Below, piece by piece: positions 7,679-15,936 of a stretch of 64,000 nucleotides of DNA (positions are counted from its first letter, which is position 1; the number at the start of each line of letters is the position of its first letter). The notes beneath the pieces were generated by a model that did not search any database, was not told the DNA's origin, and was given only the letters and a program-made list of their open reading frames with translations. Both the position numbers and the translations under genes were made by a program. Origin of the DNA: Nocardioides caeni (GTDB lineage: Bacteria; Actinomycetota; Actinomycetes; Propionibacteriales; Nocardioidaceae); contig NZ_STGW01000003.1 of assembly GCF_004912195.1 (NCBI RefSeq), forward strand, positions 186,001-250,000. Direction: 5' to 3'.

Positions 7679-10600
7679 TCCGGGGCGGTCTCGACCGCGT
7701 CGCGGATCGGCGTGATCCACGCCTGGTGGGTCCGGGCGTTCTTGGTGATCGCGAGCAGCTCGTCCATGTGCGGCTCGAGGCCGGTGACCTTGTCGAGCGG
7801 GACGCCGATGATCAGCTGGAAACCGAGACCCTTCCACGCCTGCACGGCACGGCCGGCGAACTCGGAGTCGGCCTTGACGAAGCCCTCGTCGAGGAAGACC
7901 GGCGCGAACCGCGGCCGCGAACGCATCTCGTCGCCGAGACGGAACCGCAGCGCGGAGCCGACGATGAACGCGACCAGCTCCTGGCTCTCGCCACCGGACT
8001 TCTCCCCGAGGGTGCGGTAGGTCGCCTTCACCTCACCGGTCAGGTGGTCATAGCGCTCGGCGCTGATCTCCACGTGACGACGGACGTCGAGCAGCCGGTC
8101 ACGGTCACCGGAGGCGCTGACGTCGCCGGCGTGGTCAGCGCGACGCAGCTGCTTCATGAAGCGGCTGAGCTCGGCGAACCGCTTCTCGAGATCCTCGTCC
8201 TTGACCTCGGTCGTCGTGCCGGCGGAGAGCCGGCGCAGGTCCTTCATGAACACCTGGACCTGCGCGGGCGCGAGGCGCCGCAGCCGGATCCGGAGGCGGT
8301 CGCCGCCGGCGCCGAACTCGAGGCGGCGCAGGATCGCGTTGATCGGCTCGAGCCGGTCCTCGATCTCCTCGACACTGGAGGACATGGCGCCCAGCAGTGG
8401 CACGAGGTCCTGTCCGCTCCACTCGGTGAGGCGGCGCCGCCACTCGGCGTGCCGGTCGGCAAGGCCCTTGCCGCGGATGTCGTCGAGGATGCGGGCGTAG
8501 TCGGGGTAGGACTCGACCGCCGCGCCGAGGTTGGGCGAGTCCCAGGCGAACTTGTAGCTGCGGAAGATGTGGGCGAGGTCCTCGTCGCACCGACGGATCT
8601 CCGCCTCGGCGTCCGCGAGGGCGGTGCGCAGCCGCTCGCCGAGTCGCTGGGAGTTGTTGTTGAAGCGGTCCAGGTCCTCGGGGTCGTCCGGCGCTGCCGC
8701 CGCGGCGAAGTCCCGCTCCAGCGCTGCTTCCTGCTGCTCGTCGAGGACGACCGCACCGGACTCCTCGATCGCGAACACCCGGTCCTTGATGGTGTCCTCG
8801 GCGTCGTAGAGGTCTCGCTGGTCGTCCTGGAGCCGGTCCTTGCGCTGCTCGAGCGAGAAGCGCTCCTTGCGCGCCTGACCGAGGTCGGCCTCCAGCTGGT
8901 CGATCTGCGCCTGGAGCACCTGGAGCCGGTCGTCCGAGGCAAGGATCGCTGCCCGCCGCTCCTCCAGGTCGGCGATCCGCTTGTCACTGCCGGCGACGTC
9001 GACGTCGTCGAAGCGCACCATCACGATCGCTTCGTAGGCCTTGCGCTGCAGGTCGATCAGGCCGGACACACGTCCCAGCTCGGCCAGCCGCTCGTCGATC
9101 TCCGCCAGCCGACGCTCGACGTCCTCGAGCTGTGCATCGATCTCGGCGATCGCATCCTCGCTGGAGAAGCCGATGATGTTGCGGACGTCGTTGCGGCCGT
9201 GGGCGCCACGGCGTCCGTTGCGGGTCTGTCCGGCGAGGGTCACCCGGAAGCCGGAGCCGTCGAGGTCGGCGGCGTTCGCGACGCAGAGCGCGTTGCGCGA
9301 CGGCTCCTCGACGTGCTGCTGCACCCAGCCGGCGAACGGCGAATCCTTGAACAGCAGCTTGCCGGCGATCCGCTCAGGGTCGGAGGGACCGGTCCCGGGC
9401 AGGTCGATCTCGACGCCCTGGAAGGTCAGTCGGGCCGGCAGCCGCAGCTCGTCGATCGCGGAGGAGAAGTCCTGCAGACGGTGGAGTGGGACCAGCATCA
9501 TCCGGGCGCTGCCGCCCAGGACGGTCTCGACCGCCGTCCGCCAGCGCGCCTCCTCCGGCGCGACGTCGATCAGCTCGGCGACGAACGGCAGCTCGTCGAC
9601 GGACAGGCCGCTCGCGCGAGCCACCGCGGTGCGCAGGTCGTGGAGGTAGGACGGCACGCGGCCAGCCCGGCTCTCCAGCGAGGCCCGCTCCTGCTTGAGG
9701 ACTGACTGCTCCTGCGTGAGCGGGAACTGCTGCTCGCGCAGCACGGTCTCGCGTTCGGCCTGCAGGCGCTTCTGCTCCTTCTCCCCTGCGACGACCCGCT
9801 CGCGGGCCTGCTCCTGCAGGACGGTGAAGGCTCCGGCATCCTCCAACGCCGACTCGAGGTCGGGTGGGTCGATGTCGGGAAGGCCGATCAGCGGATAGAC
9901 CCGCTCCTCGAGCTCGGCGAGGCGGTTGCCGCGCTCCACCCGCAGGTTGCGCTCCGCGTCCGCGAGCGCGGCCAGCCGCTGGAGGTCACCGCCACCCGCG
10001 TCACGGTGCGCCTCCTTGGCGGCGTCGAGGTCGCCGGCGAGCTGCAGCTCGGCGGCCTGCGCGGAGGCGAGGGCCTGCACGGTCGCGGTGCGCGCCTCGC
10101 GGTTGGCGGCGACGGCGCCCTCGATGAGGCGCAGGTGGGTGCGCAGCAGCCAGTAGCGCAGCGGCGTCTCGTCGCCGGAGAGGGTCAGACCGTAGGAGTC
10201 GAGCTCGGCGAGGCGCTTCGCTGCCGCTTCGCGACGCTCGTGCATCTCGGTGATCGGCTCGAGCAGCTCCAGCTTCTGCTGCTCGGTGCGCATCGCCACG
10301 TGGGCGGCATCGAGGTCGTCGAAGTGCTCGATGGCGCGGTCGGCGGCGGCATAGGTGGCGGGCCGCTCGAGCACCATGTCCTTGTAGAGCTCGTCGACGC
10401 TGCGGACCTGGTTGCCGGCCTGGATGCGGGCGAGCAGCCTCAGCGCCTTGGCGCCGTCGCCATTGGCGCCGATGCCGAGTCGGGCGTGCAGGACGGCGGA
10501 GAACTCGGCGTACGTCCGGTGGACGCGGACGCCGGGGAAGAGCTTCTTGAGGGCGTTGGCGTGGAACTTGTCGGGGACGGCGGCCTCGAGCTTGTCGAGC

Positions 10601-11166
10601 GGCAGCGCGCCCTCGTGGGTCCACATCTGCATCTGGACGTCGCTGGACCGGCTGGCCCGGCGCGGGACGTAGTAGGTGCGCAGCGCCGTGAACCGACCAC
10701 CCTGGTCGGACACGAAGGTCATCGCGACCGCGCCCCACGTGTCGGCGCCCTTGCCGCGCAGCAGCACCTCGACCGGCCGCCCCGTCCGCGGGTCGTCGAC
10801 GACGTCGACCGCTCCGCGCAGGTAGGACAGCAGGTTGCGCTGGCCGATGCTGCGGGCCCGGCCCGCGACGGCGTCGTTGGAGGCGCCGTTGAACTTGGTG
10901 TCGGAGGTCATCATCAGCGCCGTGTAGGCGTCGAGGATGGTCGACTTCCCGACGCCGGAGGCGCCGGACAGCATCGTGGCGTCGCCATCGAGGGGCACCG
11001 TGGTGAGCCCACCGAAGCCGCCCCAGTTGACCAGCTGCAGCAGCGACGCGCGCCACTGGACGGTGTCGTCGACCGGCGCTGCGACCGTCTGCTCCTCGAA
11101 CAGGCCGTCCACCCGGTGGTCGAGGAGGCCGCCCGCGGCCGTCTCGAGACCCTCGTCGATGCTCAC
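7675..11166 (-). CDS. jetC: Wadjet SMC-like ATPase JetC
   Basis: A 1163-residue SMC/MukB-like ATPase, the motor of the Wadjet plasmid-defence complex. The Walker A motif is at residues 68-76 (GASGVGKST). The ABC signature SGGESQ is at about 1057-1062 and Walker B FLDEG at about 1090-1095. Between them lie long Leu/Glu/Arg-rich coiled-coil segments (about 280-460 and 690-900) around a hinge-like region near 520-680. All ATPase motifs are present, so the subunit looks functional. The GTG start at 11166 overlaps the jetB stop as GTGA, and the stop overlaps jetD. The order jetA-B-C-D, the sizes and the overlaps are those of a type I Wadjet system. Confidence 0.93.
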   Translation of the reverse strand: MSIDEGLETAAGGLLDHRVDGLFEEQTVAAPVDDTVQWRASLLQLVNWGGFGGLTTVPLDGDATMLSGASGVGKSTILDAYTALMMTSDTKFNGASNDAVAGRARSIGQRNLLSYLRGAVDVVDDPRTGRPVEVLLRGKGADTWGAVAMTFVSDQGGRFTALRTYYVPRRASRSSDVQMQMWTHEGALPLDKLEAAVPDKFHANALKKLFPGVRVHRTYAEFSAVLHARLGIGANGDGAKALRLLARIQAGNQVRSVDELYKDMVLERPATYAAADRAIEHFDDLDAAHVAMRTEQQKLELLEPITEMHERREAAAKRLAELDSYGLTLSGDETPLRYWLLRTHLRLIEGAVAANREARTATVQALASAQAAELQLAGDLDAAKEAHRDAGGGDLQRLAALADAERNLRVERGNRLAELEERVYPLIGLPDIDPPDLESALEDAGAFTVLQEQARERVVAGEKEQKRLQAERETVLREQQFPLTQEQSVLKQERASLESRAGRVPSYLHDLRTAVARASGLSVDELPFVAELIDVAPEEARWRTAVETVLGGSARMMLVPLHRLQDFSSAIDELRLPARLTFQGVEIDLPGTGPSDPERIAGKLLFKDSPFAGWVQQHVEEPSRNALCVANAADLDGSGFRVTLAGQTRNGRRGAHGRNDVRNIIGFSSEDAIAEIDAQLEDVERRLAEIDERLAELGRVSGLIDLQRKAYEAIVMVRFDDVDVAGSDKRIADLEERRAAILASDDRLQVLQAQIDQLEADLGQARKERFSLEQRKDRLQDDQRDLYDAEDTIKDRVFAIEESGAVVLDEQQEAALERDFAAAAAPDDPEDLDRFNNNSQRLGERLRTALADAEAEIRRCDEDLAHIFRSYKFAWDSPNLGAAVESYPDYARILDDIRGKGLADRHAEWRRRLTEWSGQDLVPLLGAMSSSVEEIEDRLEPINAILRRLEFGAGGDRLRIRLRRLAPAQVQVFMKDLRRLSAGTTTEVKDEDLEKRFAELSRFMKQLRRADHAGDVSASGDRDRLLDVRRHVEISAERYDHLTGEVKATYRTLGEKSGGESQELVAFIVGSALRFRLGDEMRSRPRFAPVFLDEGFVKADSEFAGRAVQAWKGLGFQLIIGVPLDKVTGLEPHMDELLAITKNARTHQAWITPIRDAVETAPE

Positions 11167-11894
11167 TCGCCGTCCTCCTCGAACAGGTCTGCCTCGTCGA
11201 CCGCGTCGGCGGACGCCGAGGTGGTGCCGTTGGCCTCGCGCAGCGCCTCCAGGAGCTCCTGCAGCAGCTCGAGCGGCAGCAGGGGCTCGACGGCCTCGCT
11301 GATCTCGAAGCGCTCCTCGGCGGCCGTCGCGATGAGCAGCCCGGCCTTGGCGACGCTGGCGACGGCGTTGCGGGCGCGCTTCTCGTCACCGGACTCATCG
11401 GTGGCGTGGCCGGGACGGTAGCTGGCGACGTAGTCGAGCAGGTCGTCCCGGTCGACGTAGACCCGCACGTCGCCGCCGGCGAGACCGGCGCGCAGCCGGT
11501 CGCGCAGGTGCACCAGCACGAGGGTCTCCTCACGCGACCAGGCGGTGTCGTGGAGCAGGGTCGGGAAGCGACCGCCGCCCTCGGACTGCGCCTGCCGCTT
11601 CCACGCGACCTCGCGCTCGCGATCGCCCTGGAGGTCGAGGAAGAGGTCGTTGAGGCGGGAGCGGAAGACCCGCTCGTCGTCCATCAGGACCTGCCAGTCA
11701 CGGGGGTGGGTGCGGGCGCTGATGAACCTCTGCTTGAGCAGAGCGACGAGGGCCTGCCGCTGGCCGTAGTCGAGGCCGCCCTCGTCCCCCTCGAACAGGG
11801 AGACGGAGTCGTCGAGCTCCTCGACGTAGTCCAGGTCGGCGTCCAGGTCGGCGTCCACGTCGAGGTCGGTGTCGAGGTCGGTGTCGAGGCTCAT
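11163..11894 (-). CDS. jetB: Wadjet subunit JetB (DUF4194, kleisin-associated KITE-like)
   Basis: A 243-residue DUF4194 protein, the MukE-like winged-helix subunit that binds the kleisin JetA in Wadjet. The conserved core starts near residue 32 with YGQRQALVALLKQRFI and contains the RSRLNDLFLDL and ETLVLVHLRDRLR segments of the family. The N-terminus is unusual: residues about 4-22 are an acidic Leu-Asp-Thr/Ala-Asp run encoded by short near-perfect 12-bp DNA repeats (11831-11890), probably prone to length change and not part of the fold. The gene overlaps jetA and jetC by 4 bp each. It should be cotranscribed with them from upstream of jetA. Confidence 0.88.
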   Translation of the reverse strand: MSLDTDLDTDLDVDADLDADLDYVEELDDSVSLFEGDEGGLDYGQRQALVALLKQRFISARTHPRDWQVLMDDERVFRSRLNDLFLDLQGDREREVAWKRQAQSEGGGRFPTLLHDTAWSREETLVLVHLRDRLRAGLAGGDVRVYVDRDDLLDYVASYRPGHATDESGDEKRARNAVASVAKAGLLIATAAEERFEISEAVEPLLPLELLQELLEALREANGTTSASADAVDEADLFEEDGE

Positions 11895-13147
11895 GCGCGG
11901 GTCTCCTCACGGTCGAGGCCGGGGGTCAGGTCGGGGTCCGGCAGCGGGGTGCGCGGCACGGCGAAGGTGCGCTCGCTCCCGTCCGGGCGTACGGCGGCGA
12001 AGGCCTCGAGCGCGTCGTCGGGCGCGAGCTGCCGGTTGGCGGCGAGGAGGAGGAGGCCGAAGATCTCGACCGGGCGACGCAGCGAGGGCTCGAGGGAGTC
12101 GAAGAGCTCGCCGAGGGAGCCGGCGGGGAGCAGGTCACGCAGGGCGTCGTCGAGGCGCTGGCGCAGCGAGCCGAGCTGCGGCCCGCCCTGGGCCATCAGC
12201 TCGGCGGGCGACAGGCCCGGCGCGTCGGCGGGGTCGGCAGCGGCGATCCGGTCGGGCAGGACGTCGTCGGCCGGGTCGTGGAACCGCTCGCGCAGGTGGT
12301 CGATGCTGACCCGGCTCGGCAGGAGCGAGACGTCGTGGGTGGCGCGGGGCCCGGTCTCGGCCATCCAGGTCATCAGCTCGGACTCGACCTGGCGCAGGGT
12401 CTGCTCGAGCTCGCGGTCCCGGGCGGCGTCGTGGGAGACGATGTATTCCTTGAGCGTCGCGGTGACCCGGCTGCGCTGGGCGAGGACCCGGTCGAGGCCG
12501 TCGCGGACCAGGCGCACCGTGCCGCGGAGCTCGGCGCGATCGACGTCGCCGAGGATGCCGTCGGACAACGGGTGGTCGAGCAGGGCGGTGAGGTCCTCGC
12601 GGAGCTGGGTGACGAGCGCGTCGTCGCGCAACAGCGCGAAGGCACCCTCGAAGGCTCGGCCCTCGTGGGTGGCGGTCATGAGTGCGTCGGCGCGGGCGAG
12701 ATAGTCGTCGATCACCTGACCGGCCGCCTGCTCCTCGGCCCGGAAGGCACCCAGGATCTCGCCACGGATGGTCGCGAAGCGCTCCTCGACACGGGCGAAG
12801 TCACTCGGGAGCGCGCTGATGAGCGAGAGCAGCTCGGTGAAGCCCTCGGCCATGTAGTCCTCGGTCGCGCTGACCATGTCGGCTCCGTCGACGAGGCGGT
12901 CGCGCTCGAGCTGGAGTCGCGCGATCTCGTCGTTGAGGAGGGTCACCCGAGCACCCCGGTCGGGGTTGGCCTCAGAGTTGAAGCGCCGCACGGTGCCGAG
13001 GATCGTCGCGATCCGGTGCTCGCTGAGGGTGGCCCGGTCGCGGGCGAGGTTCTTGACCAGCTCGAGGGCCTGCTGGGCGTGCGATGTCAGCGCATAGACC
13101 TCGTCGCCGCGCTCGTCGAGGGAGCGCACCAGCCACTGGCCGCGCAT
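11891..13147 (-). CDS. jetA: Wadjet kleisin subunit JetA (DUF3375), 3' part after an in-frame amber codon
   Basis: A 418-residue open frame covering most of a DUF3375 protein, the MukF-like kleisin that links the JetC heads. It begins near ATG 13147, in the middle of the N-terminal winged-helix domain (RGQWLVRS...YALTSHAQQAL), so it lacks the first 80 or so residues normally present. Those residues are found directly upstream in the same frame, at 13154-13393, separated by a single TAG. A full JetA would be about 500 residues, the family's usual size. Translation could restart at 13147, but no good ribosome binding site is visible there. The C-terminus overlaps jetB by 4 bp. Whether the operon still defends depends on read-through, restart or sequence correctness. 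Confidence 0.85.
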   Translation of the reverse strand: MRGQWLVRSLDERGDEVYALTSHAQQALELVKNLARDRATLSEHRIATILGTVRRFNSEANPDRGARVTLLNDEIARLQLERDRLVDGADMVSATEDYMAEGFTELLSLISALPSDFARVEERFATIRGEILGAFRAEEQAAGQVIDDYLARADALMTATHEGRAFEGAFALLRDDALVTQLREDLTALLDHPLSDGILGDVDRAELRGTVRLVRDGLDRVLAQRSRVTATLKEYIVSHDAARDRELEQTLRQVESELMTWMAETGPRATHDVSLLPSRVSIDHLRERFHDPADDVLPDRIAAADPADAPGLSPAELMAQGGPQLGSLRQRLDDALRDLLPAGSLGELFDSLEPSLRRPVEIFGLLLLAANRQLAPDDALEAFAAVRPDGSERTFAVPRTPLPDPDLTPGLDREETRA

Positions 13148-13153
13148 CCACCG

Positions 13154-13393
13154 CTAGCACACGTCACGCCCGCTGCCACTCGGCACCTCCGACTCCCCCG
13201 CGAGGCGGACCTCGGCGAGGTACTCCTCGACCTGGGAGTGCAGCCGCGCGGTCGGGATCGGCTTGTTGGAGCGCCCGAACGCAGCCCGGAAGATCGTGAT
13301 GACCACGGCTGCCTGACGCTGATGGAGCAGGGTGAGCGTGGGCTGCGCGAAGGCGCCCTTGACGCGCGCCAGCTCGCCGGCGATCTCACTCAC
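13154..13393 (-). pseudogene. jetA: 5' part of jetA, ending at an in-frame TAG
   Basis: A frame of 79 residues from GTG 13393 (good AGGGAGGTGG site at 13401-13410) to TAG at 13154-13156. It reads as the first winged-helix segment of JetA (TLTLLHQRQAAVVITIF, then QVEEYLAEVR), and the very next codons, CGG TGG ATG, continue into the rest of DUF3375 without any change of frame. So one nucleotide, most simply CAG to TAG, separates the two halves. There is no sign of other decay: codon use and spacing on both sides are normal. It is either a recent nonsense mutation, a sequencing error or a leaky stop. Confidence 0.8.
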
Positions 13394-13496
13394 TGCCACC
13401 CCACCTCCCTCGCCTCCTGCGGCACCGACTTCCCGGGAAGGGGCCAGCATTCCAGAGGGTGCCGATGCAACCTGCAACAGCCCCGGAGGCCGCGAT

Positions 13497-13904
13497 TCAA
13501 CGCAGCGAGTCGACGTGCAGCCGAAGACCGGTCGCCTCGGCCATGCGGGCGAAGTCCCGGTCGTGCGACAACACCTCTGCGTCGTGACGCAACGCCACCG
13601 CAGCGATCATGCAATCGATCAGTCCCCGCGGAGTCACGCCACACGAGCGGCAGGTGCGATAGAGCGTCAGGGCACCGTTGAAGTCGGCTGCGGGATCGAA
13701 GCGGGCGAGGCCGAACCGGCCGAGCAGTCGGCGCAGGTCTCGCTCCCGACGGGGCGACTTCGCGCCGGCGCAGACCTCCATCACCACCGGCTCGGTGACG
13801 ACCAGGGGCGCTTCCTCCGCGATGAGCCCGGCCAGGCTCACATCGACCGCGCTGCCACTCGCGCGGTCGAACTCCACCCAGGCCGAGGAGTCGACGAGGA
13901 TCAC
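13497..13904 (-). CDS. vapC: VapC PIN-domain toxin (module upstream of Wadjet)
   Basis: A 135-residue classical VapC ribonuclease toxin. Asp5 lies in ILVDSSAWVEF. A Glu in VVMEVCAGA, an Asp in GLIDCMIAAVA and Asp-x-Asp-Phe in LSHDRDFARMA complete the PIN active site. Its ATG overlaps the stop of the preceding vapB in ATGA fashion. It lies about 100 bp upstream of jetA on the same strand, so transcripts from the vapB promoter could run into the Wadjet operon; no clear terminator lies between. Confidence 0.92.
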   Translation of the reverse strand: MILVDSSAWVEFDRASGSAVDVSLAGLIAEEAPLVVTEPVVMEVCAGAKSPRRERDLRRLLGRFGLARFDPAADFNGALTLYRTCRSCGVTPRGLIDCMIAAVALRHDAEVLSHDRDFARMAEATGLRLHVDSLR

Positions 13905-14113
13905 GCGACGTCGACGGGCGGCTGGTCGTCGGGAAGCTCCCCGACCGCACCCGCTCCGCGCATCGCGAGCGCCTCCTCCCGCGTCATCGGGTCACCGGCC
14001 AGATGCCGCAGGGCCAAGTCGACGGCCTCGGTCTTGGTGCGCACGCCGTACCTCTCCTTGATCGCGGCGACGTAGTCGTCCTCGATCTCGATGTTGGTAC
14101 GCATGCGAGCCAT
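13901..14113 (-). CDS. vapB: VapB-type antitoxin (ribbon-helix-helix, DUF2191-like)
   Basis: A 70-residue antitoxin. The first 40 residues (RTNIEIEDDYVAAI, then YGVRTKTEAVDLALR) form the ribbon-helix-helix DNA-binding head of VapB proteins, and the acidic, Pro-rich tail is the toxin-binding part. It overlaps vapC by 4 bp. ATG 14113 is preferred over the ATG three codons later because TAAAGT lies exactly 6 nt upstream of it, giving a leaderless transcript. That -10 contains the stop codon of the preceding ADP-ribosylglycohydrolase gene, so the two units are packed without a gap. Confidence 0.88.
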   Translation of the reverse strand: MARMRTNIEIEDDYVAAIKERYGVRTKTEAVDLALRHLAGDPMTREEALAMRGAGAVGELPDDQPPVDVA

Positions 14114-14119
14114 ACACCT

Positions 14120-14125
14120 ACTTTA
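14120..14125 (-). promoter_or_regulatory. -10 hexamer of vapBC (upstream module)
   Basis: TAAAGT on the minus strand, 6 nt before the vapB ATG and overlapping the TAA of the gene ahead. A TACACCT direct repeat (14113-14119 and 14124-14130 on the plus strand) surrounds it and may serve VapB binding. Confidence 0.55.
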
Positions 14126-15130
14126 CACCTCTGCGATCCGGTCCACCTTCGGCCAGCCGTAGGCACCCACCTCGCCGCCGTTGACGGTGAGATAGGCGAG
14201 CTTCTCCAGGCCCTTGCCCGTGATGCCCGGCCAGCCGTGCAGGATCCGCCGCCACTCTCCCGGGACCGCCGTCATCCCCCAACGCGCACCGAGCAGGGCC
14301 CCGGCGATCGCGGCGACCGTGTCGGTGTCGTGACCGATGCGGATCGCGGTCGCGAGGCCGTCCTGCAGGTGACCGCACGGGACGTCGGAGGGCACGGGCG
14401 TGTGGGTGATCGCCGACCACGCCGCCTGCAACGCACCGACGGCCCACCCGTTCTGCACGAAGTACGACGGCTCGCGACGCTCCGCCTCGGCGAGCAGGTC
14501 GCGCCACCTCTCGGGCGAGGGCACCCAGGGGGCGATGTCGTCCCACGTGGGGAGATCGCCGGTGAGGACCGCGTGGCGGATCATCAGGCACCAGACGGCG
14601 CAGGCCTCGCCGGCGATGTCCTGGTGGTGAGTGAGGGCGCTGACCGCCATCGCGGCCTCCACCAGCGCCGCGGGGTCGTCGAGGTGGGCGAGCGCGACCG
14701 GGCCGGTGCGCATCAGTGAGCCGTTGCCGGCACTGCGGCCGCCGTTGTGGTCGTGGACGACCTTCGCCGCCTCCGCCATCCCGGCGCCGGTCGGGCTGGC
14801 GCCCGCCCGGGCCAGCACCGAGCTGGTCTGCACGCCGACGTCGGCCGGGCCACCGGCGTACCAGTCGGCGAACCCGGCGGCGATCCGGTCCAGGGCCTCG
14901 GGGCTGCGGAGGTCCAGTCCGTCGGCGGCGACGACGGCGATCGCCGCTGCCTGCGCCGTGTCGTCGGTCCACTCCCCCGGCGCGAAGTCGCCGAGGCCGC
15001 CGCCGATCATGGCGGGGACGACGTCGGCGAGGTCGGTGCGGAACTCGTAGCCCGCACCGAGGGCGTCACCTGCGGCGCTGGCGAGGAGAACGCCGCAGGC
15101 GCGGTCGGTCTGTGCGGTGCTCAGGTCCAT
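14123..15130 (-). CDS. ADP-ribosylglycohydrolase family protein
   Basis: A 335-residue DraG/ARH-type hydrolase, which removes ADP-ribose from proteins or from ADP-ribosyl compounds using a di-magnesium centre. The metal ligands are visible at both ends: WTDDTAQ near residue 55 and GHDTDTVAAIAG near residue 280, with the family's A-G-D-A-L-G segment near residue 20. ATG 15130 is preferred because GAGGTGG lies at a proper distance; an ATG one codon earlier is possible and longer frames are not conserved. It is transcribed away from an NrtR-type regulator that probably controls it. The target is unknown. Confidence 0.88.
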   Translation of the reverse strand: MDLSTAQTDRACGVLLASAAGDALGAGYEFRTDLADVVPAMIGGGLGDFAPGEWTDDTAQAAAIAVVAADGLDLRSPEALDRIAAGFADWYAGGPADVGVQTSSVLARAGASPTGAGMAEAAKVVHDHNGGRSAGNGSLMRTGPVALAHLDDPAALVEAAMAVSALTHHQDIAGEACAVWCLMIRHAVLTGDLPTWDDIAPWVPSPERWRDLLAEAERREPSYFVQNGWAVGALQAAWSAITHTPVPSDVPCGHLQDGLATAIRIGHDTDTVAAIAGALLGARWGMTAVPGEWRRILHGWPGITGKGLEKLAYLTVNGGEVGAYGWPKVDRIAEV

Positions 15131-15183
15131 CATCCACCTCTTTAGCATGTCGTTGTCGCTATACATTAACACGTCGGTCGCGC

Positions 15184-15189
15184 TAATCT
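15184..15189 (+). promoter_or_regulatory. -10 hexamer of the nrtR-like gene
   Basis: TAATCT, 6 nt before GTG 15196. The 65-bp divergent region is unusually AT-rich for this genome (TATACATTAAC at about 15161-15171) and carries TTAGC at 15142-15146 mirrored by GCTAA at 15182-15186, a possible regulator site. Confidence 0.5.
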
Positions 15190-15195
15190 CGGCGA

Positions 15196-15897
15196 GTGGC
15201 CCGACCTCGTGAGCTGGAGTCCTTTCCCCGCCCCGGCGTGACCGTCGACCTCGCGATCCTCACCGTCTCAGGACCGTCCGACACAAACCCCGGACTGCGT
15301 CTTCTCGTGCAGGACCGGCACGACCCCGACGGGCGGGGACTGCCGGGCGGCTTCGTGCGCGAGCACTGGACGATCGCGCGGACCACCGCGGACGTCGTGG
15401 AGCGGAAGGTCGGCGTCACTCCCCCGCCCGGGGTCGAGCCGAGACTCCTGCGGGTCTTCGACGACCCAGCGCGCGACGACCGGACGTGGGCGATCTCAAT
15501 CGCGCACTCGCTCTCGCTCCGCGAGGCCGACCTCGCGGGCGCCACCGGCGACCTGGTCGCCGTGACCGACGGTGGGCGCCTCGCCGACGAGCGCCCCCTG
15601 CTCTTCGATCACGACGAGATCGTGTCGACCGCCGTGGAGCAGCTGCGCGAGCGCTACGAGTTCCGCTACCGCTACGTCGACGTCCTCCCCGACCCCGACG
15701 GCTTCCTGCCCGAGCCGTTCACGCTCCACCAGCTGCGCAAGGTGCACGAGGCCGTGGTCGGCGCGGAGCTCCACAAGGACAACTTCAACCGCCGGATGAA
15801 GCCCTTCCTCGAGCCGCTCGTCCGCGACGGCGAGCCGGTGCGCGCGACGAACCTCCGCGGTCGGCCGGCGACCCTCTACCGGCGCCGCAACGACTGA
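15196..15897 (+). CDS. nrtR: NrtR-type NUDIX transcriptional regulator
   Basis: A 233-residue protein with an N-terminal NUDIX fold (about 10-140) and a C-terminal winged helix (about 150-230). The NUDIX box is degenerate: GGFVRE is followed by ADVVERKVG, where the catalytic REUxEE should be. That is typical of NrtR regulators, which sense ADP-ribose or related NAD derivatives and no longer hydrolyse them. The C-terminal FTLHQLRKVHEAVVG and FNRRMKPFLE segments match the family's DNA-binding part. It is divergent from an ADP-ribosylglycohydrolase, a known kind of NrtR target, which supports the assignment. The GTG start is supported by the -10 hexamer at 15184. Confidence 0.82.
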   Translation: MARPRELESFPRPGVTVDLAILTVSGPSDTNPGLRLLVQDRHDPDGRGLPGGFVREHWTIARTTADVVERKVGVTPPPGVEPRLLRVFDDPARDDRTWAISIAHSLSLREADLAGATGDLVAVTDGGRLADERPLLFDHDEIVSTAVEQLRERYEFRYRYVDVLPDPDGFLPEPFTLHQLRKVHEAVVGAELHKDNFNRRMKPFLEPLVRDGEPVRATNLRGRPATLYRRRND

Positions 15898-15924
15898 GCG
15901 CCGCCACGCCCACCGGGGCCGCCC

Positions 15925-15930
15925 TAGGCT
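15925..15930 (+). promoter_or_regulatory. -10 hexamer of the Xi-class reductase gene
   Basis: TAGGCT, 6 nt before ATG 15937. The identical hexamer and the following CGGT recur before the gene at 26892. Confidence 0.5.
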
Positions 15931-15936
15931 CGGTCC

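Noticed and set aside
7726-9705. A 659-codon plus-strand open frame opposite jetC
   Set aside because: It is the antisense shadow of an SMC-type gene whose ATPase motifs are complete; the product shows no domain.
13394-13496. A terminator between vapC and jetA
   Set aside because: No convincing hairpin is visible in this 103-bp gap, so transcriptional separation of the two units is not supported.
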